NCBI RefSeq assembly: GCF_030142155.1 | Contig: NZ_CP126247.1 | Location: 2,170,001 to 2,234,000, forward strand | Reading direction: 5' to 3' | Source of the DNA: Arthrobacter sp. zg-Y820 | Lineage (GTDB): Bacteria; Actinomycetota; Actinomycetes; Actinomycetales; Micrococcaceae | DNA: 64,000 nucleotides | Shown: positions 42,849-52,675 of the stretch, piece after piece | Layout: every line of letters starts with the position of its first letter | Numbering within the stretch: position 1 is the first letter of the stretch | Made by a program: the position numbers and the translations under genes | Notes under the pieces: model-generated | Told to the model about the DNA's origin: nothing | Databases searched by the model: none | The model's input: the letters and a program-made list of their open reading frames with translations, nothing else

Positions 42849-43448
42849 TCAGGCGTAGCTGGGGCGGCCGGTGAGCCGGTAGGTGTGAGCGAGGACACCG
42901 GTCGGGAACGCCCGCGTCTCGACCAGTTCGAGACCGAAGTCTTTGCCTTGCTGCGGGAACAGCCGAAGGCCGTCTCCCACGATGACCGGGCACACGATGA
43001 GGTTGATCTCGTCGACGAGTTCGTTCTCGAGCAGCCAGCGCGCCAGCACGCCGCTGCCCACGACCACCAGCTCGCCTCCCGGCTGTGCCTTCAGTTCCCT
43101 GATGCCCGCGGCGATATCCCCCGAGATCACCGTCGTGTTCTTCCACGCCGGGTCGGTCAGGGTGTTGGACACGACGTACTTCGGCCGAGGATTCATCGCG
43201 CCCGAAAACGGGTTCGAGTCGTCGGCCTGACCACCCCAGTAGCTCGCGAACAGTCCGAACGTCTTGCGGCCGAGCAGGAACGCGTCCGCGCGCTGCCACG
43301 TCGAAGCGATGTACGCGGCCGACTCCTTGTCGCCGGTCGGGATGGCCCAGCCGCCGCGCGCAAAACCGGGGTCGAGCTCGTCATTGTTGCCGCCATTTGC
43401 CTGCATGACGCCGTCGACGCTGACCTGGATCGAGATCGTGAGATTCAT
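42849..43448 (-). CDS. dihydrofolate reductase family protein (RibD C-terminal type)
   Basis: A 199-residue DHFR/RibD-like protein starting MNLTISIQVSVDGVMQANGG. It has DAFLLGRKTFGLFASYWGGQ, YVVSNTLTDPAW and GELVVVGSGVLARWLLENELVDE with the NADPH loop GSG, and ends ARTYRLTGRPSYA-like. ATG at 43448 is used; in-frame sequence further up has no homology. It is the first gene of a DHFR-YCII-sigma unit, a gene order often seen around ECF42 modules. Substrate unknown. Confidence 0.86.
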   Translation of the reverse strand: MNLTISIQVSVDGVMQANGGNNDELDPGFARGGWAIPTGDKESAAYIASTWQRADAFLLGRKTFGLFASYWGGQADDSNPFSGAMNPRPKYVVSNTLTDPAWKNTTVISGDIAAGIRELKAQPGGELVVVGSGVLARWLLENELVDEINLIVCPVIVGDGLRLFPQQGKDFGLELVETRAFPTGVLAHTYRLTGRPSYA

Positions 43449-43582
43449 GGTATTGCTCCCTTGTTCCGAGTCACCTCTGGGGGCGGCTTCACACGACACC
43501 CGAGCTATCTCTATGTTCAGGTCTCGCAAGACGTTCGGCTACCTCGACGAAGAGATATCAACGAGATGCCGGCGATCGAGGG

Positions 43583-44002
43583 TCAGTCGATCGCTGCGGT
43601 TTCACCGGGGTCAGAGTGCCCGCGCCCGCCGGTCCCAATCGGCCCTCTTGGCCTCTTCCTCTTGCTCTTCCTCTTCCTCTTCCTCTTCCTCTTCCTCTCC
43701 TCTTCCTCTTGCCAGAAATGGCCGTCATGATGACGAACGTACAAAAGGAAACCAAGGAACGCTGCACTCAGGATCAAACCCCGCGAGAGATAGGTAATTC
43801 CCCAGCTCCCAAACAGTCCCACGACCAGATTCCCGACTATCATCACCAACTGCAGTTTCGCGTCAGCAGCGACGAGTGGAGTACGAGCAGGTTGGAGCGC
43901 AGCGACGAGCAATCGCGGCCATGCCGCAGCGCCGTCAATAGAATTGGTTTGACCGCGGTGCGTCGACCGGTTGAGACCACCGTCGATTCCTTTCCCTGCC
44001 AA
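43583..44002 (-). CDS. putative small membrane protein with a repeat-coded basic tail
   Basis: A 139-residue frame with two adjacent membrane helices (LQLVMIVGNLVVGLFGSWGI and RGLILSAAFLGFLLYV) and then RHHDGHFWQEEEERKRKRKR. The tail is coded by a hexanucleotide tract; one base more in the tract would read poly-Glu and end EEAKRADWDRRARAL at a stop at 43611. The N-terminal 45 residues look unlike a protein start, so translation may begin later, for example near VAADAKLQL. I recognise no family. It is convergent with nothing and divergent from the 5'-nucleotidase gene. Confidence 0.4.
   Translation of the reverse strand: MAGKGIDGGLNRSTHRGQTNSIDGAAAWPRLLVAALQPARTPLVAADAKLQLVMIVGNLVVGLFGSWGITYLSRGLILSAAFLGFLLYVRHHDGHFWQEEEERKRKRKRKRKSKRKRPRGPIGTGGRGHSDPGETAAID
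43651..43712. repeat. hexanucleotide tract (CTCTTC)n with a one-base phase break
   Basis: About nine CTCTTC-type units with one G interruption (near 43664) and one missing T (CTCTCC at 43695-43700). On the minus strand it codes the charged tail of the preceding membrane protein. The single-base loss changes the frame of the repeat from Glu-Glu to Lys-Arg. It is the only short-unit tract of this length in the window. Confidence 0.9.
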
Positions 44003-44147
44003 CCGTTTCCTTCCTCATTCTTCGGCACATTTTGTCATCTGGAAGAAAAAGCTGCAGGAATGGCGCCTTGCCTCTTCCGGAAGGGGCCCGATACCTGTAG
44101 ACGTTCTGAAGGAGAAATTTCCAAACACCTTTGAGGAGCTGGTTTCA

Positions 44148-45950
44148 TTGCCGTTCACATCTGCCCACGGACGACGGGGAGCGGTCGCCGTGACCGCCGC
44201 CGCGGCCCTCTGCCTCGTCTGGGTGACCCCGTCCGCCGCAGCACCGCCGGAGCCTGCCGGCAAGGGCAAGGAAAAAACCACCAGGGTCACGGTTCTGGGT
44301 ACGTCTGATCTGCACGGGTACATCGAAAACTGGGATTATTTCAAGGACGGTGAATACGACGACGCCGCGCACAACGACGTCGGATTGGCAAAAATCTCCA
44401 CGCTGGTGGATTCCGTGCGCACCGACCGGGGACCGGCCTCGACCCTGCTCATCGATGCGGGCGACACGATCCAGGGCACGTCGCTGACTGATTATTACGC
44501 GAACACTGAACCAATTACGGAGACCGGGGAAATCCATCCCATGGCCGCCGCGATGAACGCGATGGAATACGATGCCGCAGCGCTGGGGAATCACGAATTC
44601 AATTACGGTTTGGATCTGCTGCGCACTTTTGAAAGCCAGCTCGACTTCCCGCTGCTCGGCGCGAACGCCGTGGAGCAGGCAACGGGAAATCCGGCCTTTA
44701 CTCCCTACGTCATCAAGACCGTGAAAACCAAGGGCAACAAACCGGTTCGGATCGGCATCCTGGGCCTCACCAACCCCGGTGTTGCCATCTGGGACAAGAA
44801 CAATGTCGAGGGAAAGTTGGAGTTCCCCGGCATTGTGGAACAGGCGCAAAAGTTCGTACCGGAGATGAAGGCCCGGGGAGCCGACGTCGTCGTTGTCAGT
44901 TCCCATTCAGGAACTTCCGGGACCTCCTCCTACGGGTCTGACCTGCCGCTGGAGAACGCCTCCACGCAGTTGGCCGAGACCGTGCCCGGGATCGACGCCA
45001 TTTTGGTGGGCCACGCGCACCAGGAAATACCGGAGCACTTCATCACCAACAAAGTGACCGGAGACCAGGTGCTTTTGACCGAGCCGCTGAACTGGGGCAT
45101 GCGGCTTTCCGTGATGGACTTTGAACTGACCAAGGTGCGCGGCCAGTGGGACGTGACTTCGGCGTCGTCGACCCTGCTGAACGCCAACACGGCTGAAGCG
45201 GACCCGGAAATCTCGGCGCTGGTTGCCGAGCAGCACCAGCGCGTCATCAATTACGTCAACACACCGGTGGGTACCGCCACCGAAACGATGTCGGCCGTGG
45301 AATCACGTTACCGTGACACCGCAGTCATGGACTTCGTGAACCATGTGCAGGCACAGGCTGTGGGCGCCGGCCTCAGCGGCGGACCCGATGCCGACCTTCC
45401 GGTGCTCTCCATTGCCGCGCCCTTCAGCCGCACGGCCGAAATCCCCGCCGGCCCCGTCACCATCCGCGACTTGGCCGGCCTCTATGTCTTTCCCAACACC
45501 CTCTTTGCTGTCGAGATGACGGGCGCTGAGGTGAAGGAATACCTCGAGTACTCAGCGAAGTACTTCGCGCAGACTGCGCCGGACTCGCCGGTGGATCCGG
45601 AAACGCTCACGAACGCGGGCGGAACACCTGACTACAACTACGACATGATGTCCGGGGTTTCCTACGACATCGATATCAGCAGGCCCGTGGGAGAGCGGAT
45701 CCTCAACCTGAGCTACAACGGCGCACCGGTCGAACCCGGCCAGCGGTTTGCTGTCGCCACCAACAACTACCGCCAGTCCGGCGGCGGGAACTTCCCGCAC
45801 ATCGCCACCGCGCCGGTACTCCTGAACCAGCAGACGGAGATCCGCCAGCTGCTCATCGACTTCGTGGTTGCCCAGGGAACCGTCGACCCCGCCGCGTTCG
45901 CTGAAAACAATTGGCGCCTGGTCCGCAACGGGGTGCCGGTTTTCGAGTAA
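44148..45950 (+). CDS. secreted bifunctional 5'-nucleotidase/2',3'-cyclic nucleotide phosphodiesterase (UshA family)
   Basis: A 600-residue exported metallophosphoesterase. The Sec signal peptide (GRRGAVAVTAAAALCLVW, cleavage after PSAAA) precedes the calcineurin-like domain with GTSDLHGYIENWDYF (Asp, His metal ligands), DAGDTIQGTSLTDYYA, AALGNHEFNYGLD, VVVSSHSG and LVGHAHQE. The C-terminal substrate domain contains GDNPDADLPVL-like residues and NNYRQSGGGNFPHIA. It would salvage phosphate from extracellular nucleotides. The TTG at 44148 is chosen since GAGGAG ends nine bases before it and the signal peptide then starts at residue 1; the frame is open to 43971 but that part lacks features. It is monocistronic. 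Confidence 0.92.
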   Translation: MPFTSAHGRRGAVAVTAAAALCLVWVTPSAAAPPEPAGKGKEKTTRVTVLGTSDLHGYIENWDYFKDGEYDDAAHNDVGLAKISTLVDSVRTDRGPASTLLIDAGDTIQGTSLTDYYANTEPITETGEIHPMAAAMNAMEYDAAALGNHEFNYGLDLLRTFESQLDFPLLGANAVEQATGNPAFTPYVIKTVKTKGNKPVRIGILGLTNPGVAIWDKNNVEGKLEFPGIVEQAQKFVPEMKARGADVVVVSSHSGTSGTSSYGSDLPLENASTQLAETVPGIDAILVGHAHQEIPEHFITNKVTGDQVLLTEPLNWGMRLSVMDFELTKVRGQWDVTSASSTLLNANTAEADPEISALVAEQHQRVINYVNTPVGTATETMSAVESRYRDTAVMDFVNHVQAQAVGAGLSGGPDADLPVLSIAAPFSRTAEIPAGPVTIRDLAGLYVFPNTLFAVEMTGAEVKEYLEYSAKYFAQTAPDSPVDPETLTNAGGTPDYNYDMMSGVSYDIDISRPVGERILNLSYNGAPVEPGQRFAVATNNYRQSGGGNFPHIATAPVLLNQQTEIRQLLIDFVVAQGTVDPAAFAENNWRLVRNGVPVFE

Positions 45951-45992
45951 ATTGGCCCACAGCCCAACCACACCCAAGCCAGGAGCCGCGTC

Positions 45993-46364
45993 ATGACCAG
46001 TGCATTCTCTTCCCTCGCCCTCGACGCGGTGGACGTCCACCGGATGGCGGACTTCTGGACCCGCGCCCTCGACTACCGCATCGCCGAGGAGGAGGACGGC
46101 GTCATTAGCCTTGCATCCTCAAACGGCGCCGGCCCGCCGATCGACATCCTGCCGGTTCCGGAGGGAAAGACCGTGAAGAACCGGCTGCACCTGGACCTGC
46201 GCGCCGTCGGCTGCACCCAGCAGGAGGAAGTTGACCGGCTGCTGGAACTCGGTGCCGTGCTGGCGGACGTCGGGCAGGATCCGGAAGTCTCCTGGACGGT
46301 TCTGGCCGATCCGGAAGGCAATGAGTTCTGCATCCTCGCTTCCTCGTCCGAGGCGGCCTCCTAG
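45993..46364 (+). CDS. VOC-family (glyoxalase-like) protein
   Basis: A 123-residue protein with the vicinal-oxygen-chelate repeat: LALDAVDVHRMADFWTRALD in the first half, and RLHLDLRAVG and VLADPEGNEFCIL in the second, which carries a typical metal-ligand Glu. Such short members may be lyases, isomerases or antibiotic-binding proteins. CAGGAG lies before the ATG. It starts 42 bases after the nucleotidase and converges with the DUF4389 gene two bases from its stop. Function is not assigned. Confidence 0.85.
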   Translation: MTSAFSSLALDAVDVHRMADFWTRALDYRIAEEEDGVISLASSNGAGPPIDILPVPEGKTVKNRLHLDLRAVGCTQQEEVDRLLELGAVLADVGQDPEVSWTVLADPEGNEFCILASSSEAAS

Positions 46365-46366
46365 CC

Positions 46367-48202
46367 TCAGCCGGGGCCCGGCCGGCCCAGTCCGGCGGCC
46401 TCGTCCCGGCGGTCCGCCGGGCCCTGGTCCAGCCGGAACGGAGGATACTCGTCGCGCATGAGGGCTGTGTAGGCGAGAACACGGTAGGTCCAGCGGTTCA
46501 GTCCCATCAGCAGATCAAACAGCTGGCGCGGGTAGCGGCCGGTGAACAGCAGAATGACTGCGGCAATCAGGACCAGAAGGCTCAGCAGGGAAAGGCCCTG
46601 CCAGCTGACGGTGGTAAAAACGGTGTCGTTCCAGTCTTCATTCCAGCCGCCCTGCCACATTCCCCCGGGGCCCAACCGCGTCCACTCTCCGTTCCAGAAT
46701 TCCTGGTCGCTGCCTGTTACCCAGAACCGATTCACCACCATCGTGGCTTCGGTGATGGCACTGACAATCAGGGCCTGCGGGAGGACGAGCAGCCACCACT
46801 TCACCAGGACCAGCCAGCGGGAGAGCTCGCGCGGATAGTCGACACTGAAATCGGCCGGATAGTCGGTGCGCTGCAGGGTGAAGGGCGGATAGCGGTCGGT
46901 GCCGAGCACCCGGGTGGCGTAGAAGGTAACCCGCCAGCTCCAGCGGACCACGCCCACGTTGAAGTCAAAGAGTCCCCGCGGATAACGACCGGTGAACAGG
47001 ATCACCAGGCCGGCAATGACCGTGGAGACGAAAAAGGCGATCCACAGGAAAAACAGCACGATGTAGTGCGGGATGGCGAGGAACCATTTCACCAGCCACA
47101 TCCAGCGGGACAGGTTCGGGTCAAGCTCACCGTACAGCCGCACCGGATACCGGGGTCCCATGAGCCCCGGGTCCCGAACGCCGACGGCCATCCCGGCCGC
47201 TCCTCCTCCGGCGGCACCCGGTGCTACCGTCGCGCTTCTTTGAGCTCCACCCGATGCGGTTCCGCTCGCTGCCGCCGAGGAACGTGCGCGGGCCATGCCA
47301 GCCGCAGTGGCGCCGGCGGCCCCGATTGCGCCGGCGGATTCGCCGGTGCCCGACCCGGGCGGGGGCAGCTCCTGTTCCCGCCCGTAGCGGTCCTGCATCT
47401 GCCCATACGTTTGCGGCGGCCCTCCCGGCTGTCCCGGCTGTCCGGGCCGCCCTTGCTGTCCCACCTGACCCGGCTGCCCCGGCCCCGGCACGCCTGCCGA
47501 CGCGTAGCTGTCGTAGGGCCCGCCCGGGCCCCCGGCGCCGCGCTGCCGGTTCAACCCCCTGGCACCGGCCACGGCCAGGCCGATTCCCGCTGCGAGGAAC
47601 ACGATGCTGCTGATCAGCAGGGTCCAGGTCAGCGGACCAAGCAGATCCGAGCGGACACCGATCTGCAGCTCGGCCGACACCGGGCGGCTGCCGTCGGCAT
47701 TCATCACCACGGCGGTCCAGTTGCCTTCGGCCAGGTTCCAGTCCAGCGTTTGTTCACCGCTGCCGCTGGCCGTGGCGGTCCAGAAATCCTGCTCGCCGGG
47801 AGGTGCGGGAGCCGCGGTCCCCTGCCGCTCCTCGTAATAGGGACGGAACGGGCGGAAGGTTACCTCCTCCAATTCGCTGTGCTGCACGTCCGCAAGATAC
47901 CGGTCGACGTCGGCGCGGGGCCCGACTCCGATGAACAGTTCCTGCCCGGGGGTGGTGGATTCCCCCACCACCTGGAGCGTTCCCAAGTTGTCCTGGGAAC
48001 TCACGCCCTCGCTCACCTCGATTTCCGGTGCGGTGAGCGCGTAGGAATCCACCTCGTACACCTCTTGCGGAGCGGAGAAGTATTGGTCATCACCCTGCTG
48101 GGCGTTCAGCGTTCCAACCACGGCAGCACCGGCCGCCAAGCCCAACCCGATGAGGATCAGCAGGCTCCCGATGACAAGCATGAAGATTTTGCCAGTTCTC
48201 AT
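46367..48202 (-). CDS. DUF4389-domain membrane protein (two domains)
   Basis: A 611-residue membrane protein with one N-terminal helix (IFMLVIGSLLILIGLGLAAG), a large extracytoplasmic part (about residues 28-190), a second helix, and a low-complexity Gly/Pro/Gln cytoplasmic linker (about 230-335). Two DUF4389 domains follow: YPVRLYGELDPNLSRWMWLV with FTGRYPRGLFDFNVGVVRWS, and YPRELSRWLVLVKWWLLV with FTGRYPRQLFDLLMGLNRW. Each contributes helices and the conserved FTGRYP motif. The family has no known function. GAAAGG lies eight bases before the ATG. Its length and linker resemble those of actinobacterial relatives. Confidence 0.85.
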   Translation of the reverse strand: MRTGKIFMLVIGSLLILIGLGLAAGAAVVGTLNAQQGDDQYFSAPQEVYEVDSYALTAPEIEVSEGVSSQDNLGTLQVVGESTTPGQELFIGVGPRADVDRYLADVQHSELEEVTFRPFRPYYEERQGTAAPAPPGEQDFWTATASGSGEQTLDWNLAEGNWTAVVMNADGSRPVSAELQIGVRSDLLGPLTWTLLISSIVFLAAGIGLAVAGARGLNRQRGAGGPGGPYDSYASAGVPGPGQPGQVGQQGRPGQPGQPGGPPQTYGQMQDRYGREQELPPPGSGTGESAGAIGAAGATAAGMARARSSAAASGTASGGAQRSATVAPGAAGGGAAGMAVGVRDPGLMGPRYPVRLYGELDPNLSRWMWLVKWFLAIPHYIVLFFLWIAFFVSTVIAGLVILFTGRYPRGLFDFNVGVVRWSWRVTFYATRVLGTDRYPPFTLQRTDYPADFSVDYPRELSRWLVLVKWWLLVLPQALIVSAITEATMVVNRFWVTGSDQEFWNGEWTRLGPGGMWQGGWNEDWNDTVFTTVSWQGLSLLSLLVLIAAVILLFTGRYPRQLFDLLMGLNRWTYRVLAYTALMRDEYPPFRLDQGPADRRDEAAGLGRPGPG

Positions 48203-48303
48203 GGTGCAGCCTTTCCGGCCGGCCGAGATTTCCCTTATCCCCGTCCTTCACAGGGTTCTCCGGGGCGTTAAGGGGTGTCAAGGGGTGTCAAGGGCACAGT
48301 GGG

Positions 48304-49704
48304 TCAGAAGTTGATCATGTGGCCAGTCAGGCCGTGGAATGCCTCCTGCAGGGCCTCACTGAGTGTCGGGTGCGTGTGCACGTTCCGGGCAAGTTCATGG
48401 GCGGTCAGATCCCACTTCTGGGCCAGGGTCAACTCGGGCAGCAGTTCGGAGACATCCGGTCCGATCAGATGCCCGCCGAGCAGTTCCAGATGTTCCTTGT
48501 CCGCCACCAGCTTCACGAATCCCACCGGCTCGCCCAGGCCGTGGGCCTTTCCGTTTGCTGTGAAGGGGAAGGTACTGACCACCACGTCATGGCCCTCGTC
48601 GCGGGCCTGCTGTTCGGTCAGCCCGAAGCTGGCGACCTGCGGCTGGCAGAACGTGGCCCGCGGCATCATGCGGTAGTCACCCAGCGGCAGGGTTTCGGCC
48701 TTGCCGATGGTTTCGGCCGCCACCACGCCCATCGCCTCCGCCACATGGGCGAGCTGCAGCTTGGCCGTGATGTCACCGATCGCGTAGATGTGCGGGACGT
48801 TGGTCCGCATGTAGTCGTCAATGCCGATGGCACCCCGGTCGGTGAGCGCAACGCCGGTCTTTTCCAGCCCGTAGCCTTCGGTGCGCGGGGCAAACCCGAT
48901 GGAAAGCATGACCCGGTCCGCGTCGATGGACCCGTCCTTGCCGTCCTTGTCCTTATACGTCACGGTCACGGACGATCCGTTGTCGGTGACCGTCTCGACC
49001 TTGGTCGATGCCAGGATCGGTATCCCCAGCTTCTTGTAGGCCTTGGTGATTTCCTTGGAAACGTCCGCGTCCTCATTGGGCAGCGCCCGATCCAGGAACT
49101 CGATGATGGTCACGTCCACGCCGTAGCTGCGCAGGACGTAGCCGAACTCCATTCCAATGGCGCCTGCTCCGACGATCACCATCTTCTTCGGCAGCTCCCG
49201 GTCCAGGATCTGCGCCTCATAGGTCACCACGTTGTCCGAAAGCTCCACCCCGGGCAGCAGCCGCACGTAGGTTCCGGTGGCAATGATGGCGTTGTCGAAG
49301 GTAACCGTCTCGGTGCCGCCCTTGGAGAGGCTGACCTCAAGGCTGTGGTCGTCGGTAAACACTCCGTGGCCGTCATACTCGGTGATCTTATTCTTCTTCA
49401 TGAGGAAGTGCACACCCTTGACGCGGCCGTCAGCCACCTGGCGGCTGCGGTCGAAAGCAGCACCGAAATCGAAGCTGACGTCTCCGCTGATCCCGAAGGT
49501 CTTGGCCTGGTTGGAGAAAATCTGGGCCAGCTCGGCATTGCGCAGCAGGGCCTTGGAAGGAATGCACCCGACGTTCAGGCAGACTCCGCCCCAGTACTTT
49601 TCCTCCACCACTGCCACGCTAAGCCCCAGCTGGGCTGCGCGGATGGCAGCTACGTAGCCGCCCGGACCGGCTCCCAGGACCACGACGTCGTAATGTTCAC
49701 TCAT
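48304..49704 (-). CDS. lpdA: dihydrolipoyl dehydrogenase (E3)
   Basis: A 466-residue flavoprotein disulfide reductase, E3 of pyruvate, 2-oxoglutarate or branched-chain dehydrogenase complexes and of the glycine system. It has [21 protein letters not shown] (FAD), the redox disulfide [16 protein letters not shown], the NAD-binding [18 protein letters not shown], and the His-Glu pair in [20 protein letters not shown] at 49704 has AAGGAGAG eleven bases upstream, while TTG at 49713 would leave only two. It is monocistronic, the usual stand-alone arrangement in these bacteria. Confidence 0.97.
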   Translation of the reverse strand: MSEHYDVVVLGAGPGGYVAAIRAAQLGLSVAVVEEKYWGGVCLNVGCIPSKALLRNAELAQIFSNQAKTFGISGDVSFDFGAAFDRSRQVADGRVKGVHFLMKKNKITEYDGHGVFTDDHSLEVSLSKGGTETVTFDNAIIATGTYVRLLPGVELSDNVVTYEAQILDRELPKKMVIVGAGAIGMEFGYVLRSYGVDVTIIEFLDRALPNEDADVSKEITKAYKKLGIPILASTKVETVTDNGSSVTVTYKDKDGKDGSIDADRVMLSIGFAPRTEGYGLEKTGVALTDRGAIGIDDYMRTNVPHIYAIGDITAKLQLAHVAEAMGVVAAETIGKAETLPLGDYRMMPRATFCQPQVASFGLTEQQARDEGHDVVVSTFPFTANGKAHGLGEPVGFVKLVADKEHLELLGGHLIGPDVSELLPELTLAQKWDLTAHELARNVHTHPTLSEALQEAFHGLTGHMINF

Positions 49705-49754
49705 GCTGGCCAACTCTCCTTTTGCGCGCTGCGGTTTGGATTAAGTGAACAGCA

Positions 49755-51272
49755 TCACAGGTATCCGCGATAGCCCGACCAGGCCTCACGCCGCTCGGGA
49801 AACGGGTCCAGCTCGATCCGGTCCTCCCGGTCGAAAATCCGGGTGCGGCGCTGCACCGGCTCGTACCGGGGCCAGTCGTCTCCGGGGCTGCCGGTTTTGG
49901 CCAGGCTCAGGAGGGTGCCCTGAAATCGGGCGGAAAGTTCCCTCAGCGTTCCGCCCCCGCCCAGCAGGGACAACGCCCGGGTAATCGGTTCCCGGGTTTC
50001 GCCGAACATCACCGGCACGTCCATCGCGTGTGTGGCTCCGAACCCCAGGAGGTTCATCATGGGGGTGGCGAAGTCATACCGGTAGGACCAGGTGGGGGCC
50101 ACCAGCGAATGGGACTCGGCCACCATCGTTGACGGATACCAGAACACCAGGTCACCGCTGATTTCCACCGACCGCTCCTTCGACGGGTAGCCGGGATAGG
50201 CGGCCAGCACACGGGCCTGGGCGTCCGGATCGGTGCCGGCGAACATCTTCTCGATGCGGTCCGGCGTGGAGGGCAGGATGTCCACGATTTTGGCGAACAG
50301 CGCTCCTTCCCGGGCCATCGTTCCCAGCACCAGCGGCACCGGCGCAGCCTGGCCCTTCTTGAAGGTGTCAATGGGGTGCTCCGGCAGGAAGTCGCCGTCA
50401 ACCACCGGAGACACGCTCAGGGATCCGGGCTTGTCGGCCGGACCGATCTTCGACGTCAGCCGGTTGGTGGCCCGGACCAGTGCTTCCGCCGGAAGCACTG
50501 ACAGGGCCTCCGCGGCATCCGCCAGGGGCACGTTCAGGATCTCCAGCAAATCCCGGGCCCAGGCGGCGTGCAGCTCGAGCGAGTAAGCGCTGGACGGAGC
50601 GGCGCTCTGGGCGTAGGCCTGATGGAAGAGCCCCCGCGCGGCGGGGATGCACATCAGCGACGTGACGGAGATGCCCCCGGCGGATTCACCAAAAATGGTC
50701 ACATTGTCCGGATCCCCGCCGAAGCCCGCAATGTTGTCCCGCACCCATTCCAGGGCTGCCACCTGGTCGCGCAGGCCCAGGTTGGAGTCGAAGGTCCGCC
50801 CGGCAGTCGAGAAGGAGCTGAAGTCCATGAACCCCAGCGCCCCGATCCGGTAGTTCAGGGAGACGTAAACGGCCTCACCCGTCCGGACCAGATGGGAGCC
50901 GCGGTAGGTCTTGACTGTGGACGAACCGGAGCTGAACGCACCGCCGTAAAAGTACACCAGCACGGGGAGCCGTTCGGCGGCAGGTTCCAGCGGCGCCGAG
51001 ACGTTCAGTGTCAGGCAGTCCTCATCCATGGGGGCCCGGCGCCGGAATCCGGTCAGCGAGGGATTCCGGGACTGGGGCGGGGCGGCTCCGAAGCTGCTTC
51101 CGTTCAGGACTCCATTCCAGCGCTCCGGCGGGCGCGGCGCCCGCAGCCGCAGATCGCCCACCGGAGGCGCGGCATAGGGAATGCCCCGCCAGGTGCGGAC
51201 GCCGTCGGCGACGATTCCCCGGACCAGGCCGGTGGCGGTGGGAACCAGCAGGGAGGCGACGTCGGTGGTCAT
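49755..51272 (-). CDS. type-B carboxylesterase
   Basis: A 505-residue alpha/beta-hydrolase of the carboxylesterase type-B family. The start is VPTATGLVRGIVADGVRTWR with GIPYAAPPVGDLRLRAP, typical of the family. DEDCLTLNV and VYFYGGAFSSG give the oxyanion hole, and VTIFGESAGGISV holds the nucleophilic serine. There is no signal peptide, so it is cytoplasmic. ATG at 51272 is preferred to the start at 51317. It likely hydrolyses aryl or alkyl esters; the native substrate cannot be told. It lies 50 bases downstream (3' side) of lpdA on the same strand, with no obvious link. Confidence 0.9.
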   Translation of the reverse strand: MTTDVASLLVPTATGLVRGIVADGVRTWRGIPYAAPPVGDLRLRAPRPPERWNGVLNGSSFGAAPPQSRNPSLTGFRRRAPMDEDCLTLNVSAPLEPAAERLPVLVYFYGGAFSSGSSTVKTYRGSHLVRTGEAVYVSLNYRIGALGFMDFSSFSTAGRTFDSNLGLRDQVAALEWVRDNIAGFGGDPDNVTIFGESAGGISVTSLMCIPAARGLFHQAYAQSAAPSSAYSLELHAAWARDLLEILNVPLADAAEALSVLPAEALVRATNRLTSKIGPADKPGSLSVSPVVDGDFLPEHPIDTFKKGQAAPVPLVLGTMAREGALFAKIVDILPSTPDRIEKMFAGTDPDAQARVLAAYPGYPSKERSVEISGDLVFWYPSTMVAESHSLVAPTWSYRYDFATPMMNLLGFGATHAMDVPVMFGETREPITRALSLLGGGGTLRELSARFQGTLLSLAKTGSPGDDWPRYEPVQRRTRIFDREDRIELDPFPERREAWSGYRGYL

Positions 51273-51424
51273 GAGCTGCTCGATTCCTGTCAGTGGCCAA
51301 GGTACGGCCATAAACACGGTGCGGCCCTAAAACCATAGACCCCGCAGGCTCCTGCCACCTAGGCTCGGGGCGGTTCCGATCCCTCCCGCCCGGGAAGTGG
51401 TCCTTCCGCCTGCCCGCGCTGCCG

Positions 51425-52594
51425 TCAGCCGCCGGTCACGGTGTGCGGATAGTCGGCGGAGCGGCCCTGGAAGGCCAGAATCGCGGGATTCAGGATGCGG
51501 CCGTTGCGGATTTCAATGGCCCGCGCCACGCTGGCTTCGGCGTCCCAGGCCGCGGGACCGGACATCACCGTCCGCAGGAACGGCAGGACGGCTTCGCTGA
51601 TTTCCCACGTCGCCGAGTCCCACAGATGCGAGGGGCTGTGATCCACCGCGTAGTAGAGGATGCCCGCACCGACGGCGAATACCGGCTCGGCGAAGGAGGT
51701 GGGTTTCGCCCAGGAAAAACCCATCCCTTCGTCACAGGACACGTCAATGATGAGGCTGCCCGGAGCAAAGGCGGCCAAGTCCGATTCCTGGAGATAGGTC
51801 AGCGGGGCGTTGGGATCCTGAAGGGTGCAGTTCACCACCAGGTCGTAGCCTGCCAGGAATTGCGCCAGCGGCTCCGGCCCGTCGTCGGTGACTACGTGGC
51901 TGAGGTGCGGCTGGTCGTCGTCGCGCTCCAACCGCAGGATCCGTGCGGAGTGGATGGGGGATCCGACGGCGGCGGTCTCCCGGTTCGTGAGCACCTGCAC
52001 ATCGTGGATGCCCAGCGCCTTCAGTGCCGTGACCGCGCCGCGGGCAGTGGCGCCAAAGCCAATGACGACGGCGGTGAGCCGCCGGCCGTAGTCGCCGGTG
52101 GAGCCGGCGAGCTCCAGGGCATGCAACACCGAGCTGTAACCGGCGAGCTCATTGTTCTTATGGAAGACGTGCAGTCCGAATCCGCCGTCCGGCGTCCAGT
52201 GATTCATGGCTTCAAAGGCAATCAGCGTCAGAGACTTGTCCACGGCCAGCTGGGTAATGAGCGGATCCTGCACGCAGTGCGGCCAGCCCCAAAGGATCTG
52301 CCCGTCGGAGAGGTCCTGCAGGTCAGCGGCCTGCGGCTTGGGCAGCAGCACGACGTCGGAAGCGGCCATCACCTCGCTCCGCGGAGCCAGGCGTGCCACC
52401 AGCGGGGCAAGCTGCGCATCGGCGAAACCGAAACGTTCGCCGTAGCCCTGCTCCAGGATCATCCGCTCCCGGACATCGGCGTCGATCCGCTCCAGATGGC
52501 GCGGGTGCAGAGGCAGGCGCCGTTCGTCAGTCTTCCGCGAAGTTCCGATCACGCCAAGCGTCATCAGAGTGTCGTCCGTAGCCGTGCCGCTCAT
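51425..52594 (-). CDS. N5-(carboxyethyl)ornithine synthase-like dehydrogenase
   Basis: A 389-residue enzyme related to alanine dehydrogenase. It starts with GVIGTSRKTDERRLPLHPRH, the signature of N5-(carboxyethyl)ornithine synthase (CEO synthase), which reductively joins pyruvate and ornithine. The substrate-side loop FEAMNHWTPDGGFGLHVFHK and the Rossmann motif VVIGFGATARGAV-TAL support the family. The end holds VDHSPSHLWDSATWEIS and NGRILNPAILAFQG. The ATG at 52594 has GGGGG upstream but a second ATG at 52606 is possible. Whether it really makes carboxyethylornithine, or works in the alanine/lysine reductive direction, is unproven. Confidence 0.85.
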   Translation of the reverse strand: MSGTATDDTLMTLGVIGTSRKTDERRLPLHPRHLERIDADVRERMILEQGYGERFGFADAQLAPLVARLAPRSEVMAASDVVLLPKPQAADLQDLSDGQILWGWPHCVQDPLITQLAVDKSLTLIAFEAMNHWTPDGGFGLHVFHKNNELAGYSSVLHALELAGSTGDYGRRLTAVVIGFGATARGAVTALKALGIHDVQVLTNRETAAVGSPIHSARILRLERDDDQPHLSHVVTDDGPEPLAQFLAGYDLVVNCTLQDPNAPLTYLQESDLAAFAPGSLIIDVSCDEGMGFSWAKPTSFAEPVFAVGAGILYYAVDHSPSHLWDSATWEISEAVLPFLRTVMSGPAAWDAEASVARAIEIRNGRILNPAILAFQGRSADYPHTVTGG

Positions 52595-52675
52595 GCATAC
52601 CCCCATGTCAGCCCCGGCGGTGCGCCGGGGATACCGAGACTACTCCCCCGCAGCGGCGGCGGACGGCGGCACGGC

